From positions 1 to 64,000 of the forward strand of contig CAMFGZ010000007.1 of assembly GCA_945952105.1 (NCBI GenBank): a DNA stretch of 64,000 nucleotides, read 5' to 3'. Below, one piece after another: positions 9,210 through 18,731 of this stretch. Within the stretch, counting starts at the first letter, position 1. Each line of letters begins with the position of its first letter. Below the pieces are notes generated by a model. The model did no database searches, had not been told where the DNA came from, and saw nothing but the letters and a program-made list of their open reading frames with translations. This stretch comes from an uncultured Rhodospirillaceae bacterium. Lineage in GTDB: Bacteria > Pseudomonadota > Alphaproteobacteria > Reyranellales > Reyranellaceae. The position numbers and the translations under genes are program-made.

Positions 9210-9211
9210 CT

Positions 9212-11092
9212 CTACCCTCCGCCGAACGCCACGGCGATCCGGTACGTGAGGAAGGCCGCCACGTATGCCAGCGCCAGCATGTAGAAGAACGTCACCCAGA
9301 GCCAACGCCAGCCGCCGGTCTCGCGACGGATGACGGCGAGGGTCGATGCACACTGCGGTGCGAACACGTACCAGGCGAGGAAGGCCAGCGCCGTGGCGAG
9401 GCTCCATTGCGAACTCAGCGCCTGGGCGATCTTGTCGGTGGCCTCCTCGCCGCCGCTGATCGCGTAGATCGTGCCCAGCGAGCCGACCGCGACCTCGCGC
9501 GCCGCCATGCCGGGGATCAGCGCGACGTTGATCTGCCAGTTGAAGCCCAGCGGCTCCGTCAGCGGCTGGATCGCCGTGCCGATCCTGGCCGCGAGGCTGT
9601 AATTGATCGCCGGTTCCGTCGCGCCTTCGGGCGGCTGCGGGAAGGAGGCGAGCACCCAGATCAGGATCATCATCGACAGGATCGTGGTGCCCGCGCGCTT
9701 CAGGAAGATCGTGGCACGCGTCCACAGGCCGATGGCAATGCTCTTGGCCTGCGGCAGCTTGTAGTCGGGCAGTTCGAGCATGAAGGGCTCGCCGGGCTTG
9801 CCGCGCCAGATCAGGCGCTTCACGACGAACGACACGGCCAGGGCGCTCGCAATGCCCACCGTGTAGAGACCGAACATCACCAGTCCCTGCAGGCCGACGA
9901 AGCCCCAGACCTCGCGGTCGGGAATGAAGGCGCCGATGATCAGCGTGTAAACCGGAATGCGCGCCGAGCAGGTCATCAGCGGCGCCACCAGAATGGTGGT
10001 CAGCCGGTCGCGACGATCGTCGATCACGCGCGTCGACATGATGCCCGGAATGGCGCAGGCGAAGGACGAGAGCAGCGGGATGAAGGCGCGGCCGTGCAGG
10101 CCGGCGCCGCCCATGATGCGATCCATCAGAAAGGCCGCGCGCGCCATGTAGCCCAGGTCCTCCAGCAGGAGGATGAAGAAGAACAGGATGACGATCTGCG
10201 GCAGGAACACGATCACGCTGCCGACGCCGCCGATCAGCCCGTCCTTCAGGAAGCTCTTGAGCAGGTCGGGCAGCGGAAGCCGCTCGACGAGGTCGCCGAG
10301 CAGATGGAAGCCCGCCTCGATCGCATCCATGCCGGGCTGCGCCCAGGCGAAGACCGCCTGGAACATCACGAACAGGATGGCGAGCAGCACGACCAACCCC
10401 AGCACCGGGTGCAGGAGGATGGCGTCGGCACGGGCCGTGAGACTGTCGGGTTTGACATGGCCCTTCAGCACCGCCGCCAGGATACGGTCGGCCTCGCGTT
10501 GCGCGCCGCGCAGCGCGGCGGCGTCGGGCGCTTTCCAGAGCGTGCCCGTCGCGGGCTGCGCGGCTTCGAGCCGGCGGTCGACCTCGGCCAGCAGCGCATC
10601 CGTGCCGCCGCGACGAACCGCGACGGAGGTCACGACCGGCAGGCCGAGTTCCCGACCGAGTTTCTCGGTGTCGATCTCGATGCCCCGCTTGCGCGCGATG
10701 TCCATCATGTTGAGCGACAGCATGACCGGCCGCCCGACCTGCTTGAGTTCCAGAACGAGGCGAAGCGCAAGGCGGAGATTCGAGGCGTCAGCGACGCACA
10801 CGATGAGGTCGGGGATCACGTCGTTCTGGGTGCGCCCGAGGACCACGTCGCGCGTCACCTCCTCGTCGGGCGAGCGGGCGCGCAGCGAATAGGTGCCCGG
10901 CAAGTCCACGATGCGCACCGCTCGGCCGGCCGGCGTGGTCAGCGGGCCGACCTTCTTCTCGACCGTGACGCCTGGATAGTTGGCAACCTTCTGGCGGCTG
11001 CCGGTCAGGGCGTTGAACAGCGCGGTCTTGCCGCAATTGGGATTGCCGACCAGCGCGACGACGGGCACGGCGGAGGAGGAGGGAGCAGTCAC
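9212..11092 (-). CDS. feoB: Ferrous iron transporter FeoB
   Basis: 626 residues. An N-terminal G domain (P-loop GNPNCGKT at 16-23, then DLPGTYSL as G3) is followed by a GDI-like segment and two Gate regions with multiple membrane helices. It imports Fe2+ across the inner membrane. The start is taken as GTG at 11092, one base after the feoA stop, which suggests translational coupling. An upstream in-frame ATG would run the protein through feoA in the wrong frame. Confidence 0.97.
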   Translation of the reverse strand: MTAPSSSAVPVVALVGNPNCGKTALFNALTGSRQKVANYPGVTVEKKVGPLTTPAGRAVRIVDLPGTYSLRARSPDEEVTRDVVLGRTQNDVIPDLIVCVADASNLRLALRLVLELKQVGRPVMLSLNMMDIARKRGIEIDTEKLGRELGLPVVTSVAVRRGGTDALLAEVDRRLEAAQPATGTLWKAPDAAALRGAQREADRILAAVLKGHVKPDSLTARADAILLHPVLGLVVLLAILFVMFQAVFAWAQPGMDAIEAGFHLLGDLVERLPLPDLLKSFLKDGLIGGVGSVIVFLPQIVILFFFILLLEDLGYMARAAFLMDRIMGGAGLHGRAFIPLLSSFACAIPGIMSTRVIDDRRDRLTTILVAPLMTCSARIPVYTLIIGAFIPDREVWGFVGLQGLVMFGLYTVGIASALAVSFVVKRLIWRGKPGEPFMLELPDYKLPQAKSIAIGLWTRATIFLKRAGTTILSMMILIWVLASFPQPPEGATEPAINYSLAARIGTAIQPLTEPLGFNWQINVALIPGMAAREVAVGSLGTIYAISGGEEATDKIAQALSSQWSLATALAFLAWYVFAPQCASTLAVIRRETGGWRWLWVTFFYMLALAYVAAFLTYRIAVAFGGG

Positions 11093-11093
11093 T

Positions 11094-11366
11094 TCAGGCA
11101 CCGACCTCGACGAGAATGGCCATCGCCTCGCGACGACGCAGCCCGATCGTCGTGTGCGCGACGCGGACGGCAATGGGATCGCGGCCGAACAGGCCCTGGT
11201 GCAGCACCTCGACGTCGGCGCCTTCCACGAAGCCCAGTTCGATCAGGCGGCGTTCGAGTTCCGGCGCCGGCATGCCTGCGGCGACGCGTCCCGCCGCGAT
11301 GGCATGTATGCGGCCACGAAAGCCCACGCGGGCGGTGCCAAGTGCTATGGTTGGTTGGCTGCTCAT
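11094..11366 (-). CDS. feoA: Ferrous iron transport protein FeoA
   Basis: 90-residue SH3-like cytoplasmic partner of FeoB. It carries the family's ELERRLIELGFVEGADVEVL core and ends with the REAMAILVEV strand. First gene of feoA-feoB-PepSY. The divergent gap to 11423 is only 56 bp. It must hold both promoters, and I see no convincing Fur or Irr box in it. Confidence 0.95.
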   Translation of the reverse strand: MSSQPTIALGTARVGFRGRIHAIAAGRVAAGMPAPELERRLIELGFVEGADVEVLHQGLFGRDPIAVRVAHTTIGLRRREAMAILVEVGA

Positions 11367-11422
11367 TGAGAGTAAGTCGTAGTAGCACTTAAAAAGTTGG
11401 CTCGCCAGCGGGAGGCAAGGTC

Positions 11423-12139
11423 ATGGCAAATATCGTTCTGGCGCATGGGGCATGGTCGGCCGCCTGGGCCTGGAAGAAAATGCGACCCTTGCTGCGCGAT
11501 GCCGGCCATCAGTTCTTCTCCCCGACCTACACCGGACTCGGCGCCCGCGCCCACCTCGCCACCCCCAACGTCGACCTCTCGACCCATGTCGAGGACGTCG
11601 TGGCGGAGATCGAGTTCGAGGACCTGAACGACGTGATCCTGCTGGGCCACTCCTACGGCGGCATGGTCGCTACCGGCGTCGCCGACCGGATCGGCAGCCG
11701 ACTCGCACGCATCGTGTATATCGACGCCTTCGCGCCGCGCGACGGCCAGAGCCTGTTCGACCTTGTCGGGCCCAAGGCTGAAGGCAACATGCGCAAGGGC
11801 GCCGAGAAGGACGGCGAGGGCTGGAAGCTGCCGATCAATCCGATGCCGCCCGATACGGCGCCCGAGGATGTCGCCTGGGCCAGCCCGCGCCGCCGTCCGC
11901 AGCCGATCAAGACCTTCGAGCAGCGCATCAGGCTCGAGTCGAAGGAACCGCTGCCGCCGCGCGACTATATCTATGCGACGCGCAACGGGCCGGGCGACGT
12001 ATTCCGCCAGTTCGCAGATCGCGCCCGCAGCGAAGCCGGCTGGACCTGTCACGAACTCGACACGAGCCACAATCCGCACATCACCTGCCCCAACGAGTTC
12101 ATGGCGCTGCTGACCAGGATCATGGCGGGCGGGAAGTGA
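11423..12139 (+). CDS. Alpha/beta hydrolase, salicylate-esterase-like
   Basis: 238 residues. The N-terminal HGAW oxyanion motif (8-11) and GHSYGG with nucleophile S77 are typical of the plant SABP2/MES-like esterase branch also common in bacteria. A late SHNPHI segment supplies the probable catalytic His. ATG at 11423 has GGGAGG upstream. Its stop codon overlaps the GTG of the CoA-transferase gene, so the two are co-translated. The natural ester substrate cannot be told. Confidence 0.9.
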   Translation: MANIVLAHGAWSAAWAWKKMRPLLRDAGHQFFSPTYTGLGARAHLATPNVDLSTHVEDVVAEIEFEDLNDVILLGHSYGGMVATGVADRIGSRLARIVYIDAFAPRDGQSLFDLVGPKAEGNMRKGAEKDGEGWKLPINPMPPDTAPEDVAWASPRRRPQPIKTFEQRIRLESKEPLPPRDYIYATRNGPGDVFRQFADRARSEAGWTCHELDTSHNPHITCPNEFMALLTRIMAGGK

Positions 12140-13512
12140 ACACCGACCTCGCCTACTCGATCCTGGGCCAGCTCGGCCGGGCCAGGCGCGCGGACGACCG
12201 GCTCACGATCGCCGGCGACGGCGATCCGGTGTTCCAGACGCCGTGGCGCGTCGGCACGGCCGGCGCCGCGGCGCTGGGCGCCGTCGGCCTTGCCGTCTCG
12301 GACCTGTGGCGGCTCAGGACCGGCACATCCCAGTCCGTCGACATCGACCTCAACGCAGCGACTGCGTCGCTGCGCTCCAACACCTATGTGCTGCGCAATG
12401 GCGAGCGGCCGGTCTCCTGGGATCCGCTGTCTGGCCATTACCCGACGCGCGACGGCCGGCACATGTTCATCCACACAAACCATCCGCACCATCGCGCCGG
12501 TGCGCTGCGCATCGCGGGCGCCGAAGGCGACACGCGCGAGGCGCTGGCTGCCGCCGTCGCCAAATGGGACGGGGTGGCGATCGAACAGGCCATCGCCGAT
12601 GGCGGCTGCGTCGGCGGACTGACGCGCAGCCGCGAGGAATGGAACGCCCATCCGCACGGCATCGCCGTCTCGAAGCTGCCGCTGATCGACATCGTGAAGA
12701 TCGGCGACGCGCCGGCCGAGCCCTTGCCCGAGGGCGATCGTCCGTTGTCGGGCGTGCGCGCCTTCGATCTCACGCGCGTGCTGGCCGGGCCGACGAGCGG
12801 CCGCGTGCTGGCGGAGAACGGCGCCGACGTGCTGCACGTCGCGGCGCCCCACCTGCCCTACCAGGCCGAATTGCTGATGGACACGGGCCATGGCAAGCGC
12901 TGCACCTGGATCGACCTGCGCGAACCGGCCGGCGTCGAGACCATGAAGGTGCTCCTGAAGGATGCCGACATCTTCACCCAGGGCTATCGCCCCGGCACGC
13001 TCGCCGCCCGCGGCTTCTCTCCCGAGCAGGTGGCGGCGCTGCGTCCCGGCATCGTCTGCATCACCCTCTGCGCCTACGGCCACGAAGGCCCATGGTCGTC
13101 GCGCCGTGGCTTCGATTCGATCGTGCAGAACGTGACCGGCCTCGCCGCGACGCAGGGCTCACTGGAGAAGCCGCGCAACCTACCGGTCCAGGCCCTCGAC
13201 TACATCGCGGGCTACCTTGGCGCGCTGGGCGCTCTGGTGGCGTTGGCTCGTCGTGTCGAGCAAGGCGGCTCGTGGCAGGTCCGCGTCTCGCTGGTGCAGG
13301 TCGCGCATTGGTTGGCGAACCTCGGCACGGTCGACGCATCCAGGGGCGCGACCGAACTGCCCGACGCCACGCTGCTGCCCCTCCTGACCGAAAGCATCGG
13401 CCCGCTCGGCCGGCTCCGCCACCTGAAGCCGGTGGTGCAGTTGGGCGAGACACCGGCCTACTACGCCAAGCCTGCCGAACCGCTCGGCACTTCCCCTGCG
13501 CAGTGGGCGTAA
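12136..13512 (+). CDS. Class III (CaiB/BaiF family) CoA-transferase
   Basis: 458 residues. The C-terminal ~260 residues are the recognisable CoA-transferase part (GVRAFDLTRVLAGPTSGRVL, TGHGKRCTWIDLR, GYRPGTLAARGF, AYGHEGPWSSRRGFDS). The N-terminal ~190 residues look like a diverged half-copy of the same fold. Members move CoA between acyl-CoA and free acids. GTG start overlaps the preceding TGA (GTGA). The neighbouring hydrolase and flavin-type protein suggest a small catabolic operon, with substrate unknown. Confidence 0.9.
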   Translation: MNTDLAYSILGQLGRARRADDRLTIAGDGDPVFQTPWRVGTAGAAALGAVGLAVSDLWRLRTGTSQSVDIDLNAATASLRSNTYVLRNGERPVSWDPLSGHYPTRDGRHMFIHTNHPHHRAGALRIAGAEGDTREALAAAVAKWDGVAIEQAIADGGCVGGLTRSREEWNAHPHGIAVSKLPLIDIVKIGDAPAEPLPEGDRPLSGVRAFDLTRVLAGPTSGRVLAENGADVLHVAAPHLPYQAELLMDTGHGKRCTWIDLREPAGVETMKVLLKDADIFTQGYRPGTLAARGFSPEQVAALRPGIVCITLCAYGHEGPWSSRRGFDSIVQNVTGLAATQGSLEKPRNLPVQALDYIAGYLGALGALVALARRVEQGGSWQVRVSLVQVAHWLANLGTVDASRGATELPDATLLPLLTESIGPLGRLRHLKPVVQLGETPAYYAKPAEPLGTSPAQWA

Positions 13513-13516
13513 CATC

Positions 13517-14131
13517 ATGTCCGACATCCTGAAGACGGAAGCCGAGCTCGAGGCGATCTATGGACGGCCGGTCGAAGCCTCCACCGTGAAGGAGGTGAAC
13601 TGGATCACGCCGCATTATCGCGCGTATATCGAGGCCTCGCCCTATGCCGCGCTCGCGACGTCCGGGCCGGAAGGCCTCGACTGCTCGCCTCGCGGCGACA
13701 AGCCGGGCTTCGTTCGGGTGCACGACGAGAAGACGCTGATGCTGCCCGACCGGCGCGGCAACAACCGCATCGATTCCCTGCGCAACATCGTGCGGGATCC
13801 GAGGGTCGCGCTGCTGTTCATGATCCCGGGCGTCGGCAACACACTGCGCGTCAACGGCCGCGCCCATCTCAGCATTGCCCCCGACCTGCTGGCCTCGTTC
13901 GCCGTCGAGGAGAAGGCGCCGCGCTCCGTCACCGTGATCGAAGTCGACGCGGTCTATTTCCAGTGCGCGCGTGCATTGGTCCGCTCCGAGTTGTGGAATC
14001 CCGCGCGGCACGTGGACCCAAGGTCGCTGCCGAGCGCGGGCCAGATCCTGGCCGCGTTGAGCGATGACCGGGTGGGTGGGGAGAAATACGATCGCGAATG
14101 GCCGGGCCGGGCAGCGGCCACCATGTGGTGA
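13517..14131 (+). CDS. Pyridoxamine 5'-phosphate oxidase-like FMN-binding protein
   Basis: 204 residues with the split-barrel flavin fold of the MSMEG_1061-like PPOX group: CSPRGDKPGFV, then DRRGNNRIDSL and RVNGRAHL. These are usually F420- or FMN-dependent oxidoreductases of unknown substrate, not PdxH. ATG 4 bp after the CoA-transferase stop. The 3' end overlaps the next gene by 34 bp if that gene starts at 14098. Confidence 0.88.
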   Translation: MSDILKTEAELEAIYGRPVEASTVKEVNWITPHYRAYIEASPYAALATSGPEGLDCSPRGDKPGFVRVHDEKTLMLPDRRGNNRIDSLRNIVRDPRVALLFMIPGVGNTLRVNGRAHLSIAPDLLASFAVEEKAPRSVTVIEVDAVYFQCARALVRSELWNPARHVDPRSLPSAGQILAALSDDRVGGEKYDREWPGRAAATMW

Positions 14132-14628
14132 TCCGGGAGCGCGAACCCGCGGACGATGACGCGATCCGCGACCTGAACGACCTCGCCTTCGGCGGAGCCT
14201 TCGAGGGCAAGCTGGTCGAGGAGCTGCGCGAGGCGTTCATAGATGCCGTCGAGCTGGTGGCGGTCGACGATGGCATGCTCGTCGGCCACATCCTGTTCAG
14301 CGCGCTGACGGTGATGGTCGACGACGATGCCGTGCCGACACTGTCGCTGGCGCCGATGTGCGTTCATCCGGCGCGTCAGCGCTCGGGCATCGGCAGCGCG
14401 CTCGTGGAAACCGGGCTGGAACTGGCGCGCCGTCGCGAATGGCAGGCCGTCGTTGTGCTCGGCCATCCTGAATTCTATCCGCGCTTCGGCTTCTCGGCCG
14501 AACTGGCGAGCGGCCTCGACGCACCATTCGAGGGCGATTCGTTCATGGCGCTGGAGCTGGTGCCCGGCGCGCTCGACGGGGACGACGGACTCATCGTCTA
14601 TCCGGCGGCGTTCGGCCTCGTTTCCTGA
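14098..14628 (+). CDS. GNAT-family N-acetyltransferase
   Basis: 176 residues. Motif A is visible as LAPMCVHPARQRSGIGSAL (acetyl-CoA pyrophosphate loop QRSGIG), then VVLGHPEFYPRFGF, typical of the YhbS-like subgroup. ATG at 14098 gives the overlap noted. A GTG at 14128 would instead give a GTGA junction with the preceding stop at 14129-14131. Which is used cannot be settled from sequence. The acceptor is unknown. Confidence 0.88.
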   Translation: MAGPGSGHHVVIREREPADDDAIRDLNDLAFGGAFEGKLVEELREAFIDAVELVAVDDGMLVGHILFSALTVMVDDDAVPTLSLAPMCVHPARQRSGIGSALVETGLELARRREWQAVVVLGHPEFYPRFGFSAELASGLDAPFEGDSFMALELVPGALDGDDGLIVYPAAFGLVS

Positions 14629-14637
14629 GGCGCGTTC

Positions 14638-16020
14638 CTAGGCGGCGCGCGCGAAGGCCGGCGCCTCGAGGGCGTCGATGAAGCGCCGACAATAGGATTC
14701 CGCCGTGGTTCGCAGCACCTTCTCCTTCAGCACGTCATGCCGTTCCTTGCGCTCCGACAGCGGCATGGTCAGGGCCACATGCATGGCATCGGCGATGGCG
14801 TCGGGATCGAATGGATTGACGATCAGCGCCTCGGTGAGGTCCTGCGCCGCGCCTGCGAACTGAGAGAGGACCAGCACGCCGGGGTCGGCGTCCGATTGCG
14901 CGGCGACGAATTCCTTGGCGACGAGGTTCATGCCGTCGCGCAGCGGCGTGACCACGCCGATCCGGCCGAGGCGATAGAGGCCCGCCAGCGTCGAGCGCGG
15001 CGCACCGCGCGTGGAGTACCGCAGCGGCGTCCAGTCGAACTCCGAAAAGCGGCCGTTGATACGTCCCGCCAGCCGGTCGAGCTCGGTGCGCAGTTTGCGA
15101 TACTCGTCCACTTCCTCGCGCGAGCGTGGGCAAATCTGAAGGAAGTGGATCTTGCGCTTGTGCTCCGGGTGCTTCTCCAGCAGGCGGCCGAATGCCTCGA
15201 AGCGATGCGGCAGGCCCTTGGAATAGTCCAGGCGGTCGACGCCGATCGCCAGTGCGCGCCCCAGCAGGCTGCCGGCCACCCTCTGCACCAGCTTGTCGCC
15301 TTCCGCCCGCTCGGCTTCGTTCATGAAGGTCTGGGCGTCGATGCCGATCGGGTCGGCAAAGGCTCTCACCCGGCGTCCTGCAATACGGATCCATTCGCCG
15401 TCCACCGTGGCGCCCAGCATCCGCTGCGCGCAGTCGCGGAAGTCTCGGGCGTGCTCCTCGGTCTGGAAACCCACCAGATCGTAGGCGCAGAGATCGGCCA
15501 CGAGTTCGCGCGCCACCGGCATCGCCTCGATCATCGACGGCGGAACGAAGGGGACGTGCAGGAAGAAGCCAAGCCGGCCGCCGAACCCCTGCTTGCGCAG
15601 CAGGCGGGCGAAAGGGATGAGATGGTAGTCGTGCGCCCACACGATATCGTCGCCCTGAAGCATCGGCGCCAGCGACGTGGCAAAGGACTGGTTGACCGAG
15701 AGGTAGCCCTCATAGTCCTCGCGCCGGAAATGCATCAGGCCGAGACGGAAATGCAGCAGCGGCCACAGCGCGCCGTTGGCGAAGCCGACATAGAACCCGC
15801 GATAGGCGTCGGGCGTCAGATCCACGGTCGCATAGGTCACACCGCGTGCCTCGACGATGGCCGGCTGCGGCGAGGGATCCGCCGTCAACCGCCCGCTCCA
15901 GCCGAACCACATGGCGCCCGGCGTCAACAGGTCCTTCAACGCGACCGCGAGGCCGCCGGCCGCCGTGCCGCGCGCCTTGGGGACGGGCACCCGGTTGGAG
16001 ACGATTACGAGGCGTGCCAA
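14638..16020 (-). CDS. otsA: Trehalose-6-phosphate synthase (GT20)
   Basis: 460 residues. It joins UDP-glucose and glucose-6-phosphate to trehalose-6-phosphate in the cytoplasm. Typical features are the N-terminus MARLVIVSNRVPVP, GGLAVAL, WAHDYHL near residue 130, and the C-terminal donor site around DGMNLVAKEFVA. TTG start at 16020, preceded by a strong GGAGGAGGGG and overlapping the 3' end of the GH15 gene by 16 bp, so expression is coupled. Last gene of otsB-GH15-otsA. Confidence 0.95.
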   Translation of the reverse strand: MARLVIVSNRVPVPKARGTAAGGLAVALKDLLTPGAMWFGWSGRLTADPSPQPAIVEARGVTYATVDLTPDAYRGFYVGFANGALWPLLHFRLGLMHFRREDYEGYLSVNQSFATSLAPMLQGDDIVWAHDYHLIPFARLLRKQGFGGRLGFFLHVPFVPPSMIEAMPVARELVADLCAYDLVGFQTEEHARDFRDCAQRMLGATVDGEWIRIAGRRVRAFADPIGIDAQTFMNEAERAEGDKLVQRVAGSLLGRALAIGVDRLDYSKGLPHRFEAFGRLLEKHPEHKRKIHFLQICPRSREEVDEYRKLRTELDRLAGRINGRFSEFDWTPLRYSTRGAPRSTLAGLYRLGRIGVVTPLRDGMNLVAKEFVAAQSDADPGVLVLSQFAGAAQDLTEALIVNPFDPDAIADAMHVALTMPLSERKERHDVLKEKVLRTTAESYCRRFIDALEAPAFARAA

Positions 16021-17804
16021 AGCCCCTCCTCCCAGCTCCGCGAGAGCCGCATCGCCGACAGGATCAAGCCAACCTGGCTGTAGGTCTGCGGGAAGTTGCC
16101 CCAGAGTTCGCCGGTGCGCGGATCGAGATCCTCGGACAGCAGTCCGACATGATTGCGGCGCGCGAGCACGTTGTTGAAGAGTTCGAGCGCCTCCTCGCGG
16201 CGGCCGACGCTGGCAAGGGCGTCGATGTACCAGAAGGTGCAGAGCAGGAAGGCGTTGGACGGCGCGCCGAAGTCGTCGGCCTCGACATAGCGCATCAGGA
16301 AGCCGTTCTTCATCAGTCGCTTGGACACCATGTCGAGCGTGGCATGGAAGCGCGGATCGTCGGACCTCAGCAGGCCGATCTCCGGGAAGACGAGGCTGGA
16401 CGCATCGGCCATGTCGCGATCAAGCACGCCCGACAGCCAGCCTTCCGACGTGGTGCCGCGCTGCAGGATCTCGTGGCGCAGCACGCCCGCCTTGGCCAGC
16501 CATTCCCGCGACTCGCCGTCGAAGCCGACCCGGCGCGCGATCAGGCCCAGGCGGTGCTGCGCGGCCCAGCACATCGCCGCGGAAAAGGTGTGCACCTCCT
16601 CCCGTTCACGATACTCCCAGAGTCCCGCGTCGGGCGTGAGTGCCGCGCGGTGCGCTTCATGGCCCACGACACAGAGCTGGCGATAAAGCTCGACGTCTCC
16701 CTGCCGCGGCAGGCGTTCGTCCCAGAACATCTGGGCGGCCGTCAGCACCATGGAGCCATAGACGTCGTTCTGCCGCTGCCCCACCGCGGCGTTGCCGATG
16801 CGCACGGGCCCATAGCCGCGGTAGCCCGGCAGCGTATCGATCAGGCGTTCCACCGTGTCGGTGCCCGGCGCGATCGGAAAGAGTGGCGCCACGTTATGGA
16901 TTTCGCCGCGGCTGCTGCCGGTTTCGACCACATCCACGATGAAGCGCACATAGCTTTCCATCGTGCGCGTCGCCGAGAGCCGGTTGAGCGCCGTAACGGT
17001 GAAGAAGGCGTCGCGCAGCCAGGTGAAGCGGTAATCCCAGTTGCGAACCGTGCCGGCGGCCTCGGGTACGGAAGTCGTCAACGCCGCAAGCACGGCACCC
17101 GTATCCTCATAGCTGCAGAGCTTCAAGGTGATGGCGGCGCGGATCACCGCGACCTGCCAGTCGAACGGGATGTTGAGGTCGCGGACCCAGCCCTGCCAGT
17201 AGACCTCGGTCTCGCTGAGAAAAGATCGCGAGAGCTGGTCGACATTGTCGGTGATGCTCTCGTCGGCGCCGACGATGAGGGTCAGCGGACGGTCGAGGGA
17301 AAACTCGGTCTCGTGGATCACGTAATTCAACGACGCATCGGTCGTGAGGCGAAGCACGGACGCATCGCCGTAGTAACGGATGTGATTGCTGCCGACGGTG
17401 ACCTGCGATTTGTGTGCGCCGTAGCCGAAAGTGGGCCGCAGGCGCAGCTTGATGCGCGGCCGACCCGCCACCGGTTCGAGACGCCTCACCAGCATCGGCG
17501 GGCGGAACATTCGTCCGAAGCGGCGGAAGCGCGGGGCAAAATCCCAGATGCGCGCCGTGCCTCCGGCGCCTTCGATCGTGGTCTCCAGGATCGCGGTGTT
17601 CGGCACGTAACGTTGCCGGCTTTCCTTCATGCCGTCGACGACGACATCCATGAAGCCGGACTGCGGATCCCTGCCGCCCAGCAGCGCATTGAACACTGGA
17701 TCGCCGTCGAGCCTGCCGAGACCATGCCAGACATGACGGCCATTACGGTCGATCAGGCTGGCGATGGAGCAGTTGCCGACAACGCCGAGATCAAGACTGC
17801 TCAC
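16005..17804 (-). CDS. GH15 glycoside hydrolase (glucoamylase/trehalase type)
   Basis: 599 residues with an N-terminal beta-sandwich and a C-terminal (alpha/alpha)6 barrel. Barrel landmarks are RNWDYRFTWLRDAFF, DAGLWEYRE, and ELWGNFPQTYSQVGLI near the end. Family members hydrolyse terminal alpha-glucosides, and bacterial branches include trehalases. Sandwiched between otsB and otsA it may recycle trehalose or trim an alpha-glucan; the exact substrate is inference. GTG start overlaps the otsB stop (GTGA). No signal peptide, so cytoplasmic. Confidence 0.93.
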   Translation of the reverse strand: MSSLDLGVVGNCSIASLIDRNGRHVWHGLGRLDGDPVFNALLGGRDPQSGFMDVVVDGMKESRQRYVPNTAILETTIEGAGGTARIWDFAPRFRRFGRMFRPPMLVRRLEPVAGRPRIKLRLRPTFGYGAHKSQVTVGSNHIRYYGDASVLRLTTDASLNYVIHETEFSLDRPLTLIVGADESITDNVDQLSRSFLSETEVYWQGWVRDLNIPFDWQVAVIRAAITLKLCSYEDTGAVLAALTTSVPEAAGTVRNWDYRFTWLRDAFFTVTALNRLSATRTMESYVRFIVDVVETGSSRGEIHNVAPLFPIAPGTDTVERLIDTLPGYRGYGPVRIGNAAVGQRQNDVYGSMVLTAAQMFWDERLPRQGDVELYRQLCVVGHEAHRAALTPDAGLWEYREREEVHTFSAAMCWAAQHRLGLIARRVGFDGESREWLAKAGVLRHEILQRGTTSEGWLSGVLDRDMADASSLVFPEIGLLRSDDPRFHATLDMVSKRLMKNGFLMRYVEADDFGAPSNAFLLCTFWYIDALASVGRREEALELFNNVLARRNHVGLLSEDLDPRTGELWGNFPQTYSQVGLILSAMRLSRSWEEGLWHAS

Positions 17805-18559
17805 GCCGATACCCCCGCAGGCTCAACCTTGGCCGCGGCCGCGCCGGCCAAACGCTCCGCATTACGCGACAACCATGCGCGGACCTGCGCCGGGTCGCCG
17901 CCGAAAACATCCTGCACGCGCAAGCCTTCGCCGCCGTGACGACGCGCCGCGCTCATGCCCGCTTCGTCGGTGAAATCGTCCCCGACGAAGATTGGGCGAC
18001 GGCCCTTGAACGCGCCGTCTTTCATGAACCGCTCCACGGCATGGCCCTTGGACGTCGAGCGCGGACCGATCTCGACGGCTTCCCGCGCCGGGATCAGACG
18101 GAACCACGGATGATCGTCCGGCACCAAGGCCCGCACGACCCGCCAGACGTCGTCATGTCGATCGGGAGCCAGGCGATAATGAATGGCGCAACCGTGTGGC
18201 TTGGGTTCGATCAGAACGCCGGGCCATCGCTCGGTCGCCGCAACCAGCGAATCGCGCCATGCTTGAGTGACCGCGAGGCCCGCGGGCATCTCCTCGACCG
18301 TTCCATTGCTGAAGCGCAGGGTCACGCCGTGCTCACCGGCCGCCGCGGACGTGAACGGCTGAAGAAGCTGATCGATCGTCTTGAGCGAGCGCCCACTCAC
18401 GATGGCGAGAGCACCACCCAGCAGGGCATGCAATTGGGCGAGAAGCCCCGGCAGCGCCGGAGGAACCACGACGAGTTCGGGCGTTGCCGCGATTTCCAGA
18501 AGCGTCCCATCCAAGTCGAGAAATAATGCCGATCCGAAATCGAAATCCGTTACTGCCAT
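17801..18559 (-). CDS. otsB: Trehalose-6-phosphate phosphatase
   Basis: 252-residue HAD-superfamily enzyme. The catalytic DLDGT is at 15-19 (D15 nucleophile, D17 acid/base). SGRS near residue 56 and GDDFTDE near 216 are the other HAD motifs. It dephosphorylates trehalose-6-phosphate made by OtsA. ATG with GAGGGG upstream. First gene of the operon, and an EcfG-like promoter lies about 110-130 nt upstream, which fits the known stress role of trehalose. Confidence 0.95.
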   Translation of the reverse strand: MAVTDFDFGSALFLDLDGTLLEIAATPELVVVPPALPGLLAQLHALLGGALAIVSGRSLKTIDQLLQPFTSAAAGEHGVTLRFSNGTVEEMPAGLAVTQAWRDSLVAATERWPGVLIEPKPHGCAIHYRLAPDRHDDVWRVVRALVPDDHPWFRLIPAREAVEIGPRSTSKGHAVERFMKDGAFKGRRPIFVGDDFTDEAGMSAARRHGGEGLRVQDVFGGDPAQVRAWLSRNAERLAGAAAAKVEPAGVSA

Positions 18560-18667
18560 ATCGTCCCCTCGCGCCTTGGGTGCCTAGGGCGCGAAGAGGC
18601 CGTCGACCGCAACACGCCGCGTTCGGGGGCCACCGATCGAGCGACCGCGCCTAGCGCGTGAAAGAAT

Positions 18668-18692
18668 AACGTCGGCGATCGCGACCGGTTCC
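18668..18692 (-). promoter_or_regulatory. EcfG-type promoter for otsB-GH15-otsA (GGAAC-N16-CGTT)
   Basis: On the minus strand GGAAC (18692-18688) and CGTT (18671-18668) are separated by 16 nt, the general-stress sigma consensus. It faces the trehalose operon and is back-to-back with a second such site facing csbD. Confidence 0.75.
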
Positions 18693-18731
18693 CAACCACA
18701 AAAAGGCAAATGGGGCGGCGCGCAAACCGAG

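Noticed and set aside
11367..11422. Fur or Irr box in the feoA upstream gap
   Set aside because: No sequence with convincing dyad or match to the known consensus forms.
13061..14011. 316-codon minus frame opposite the CoA-transferase and PPOX genes
   Set aside because: Antisense shadow; the two + strand genes are supported by family motifs and tight spacing.
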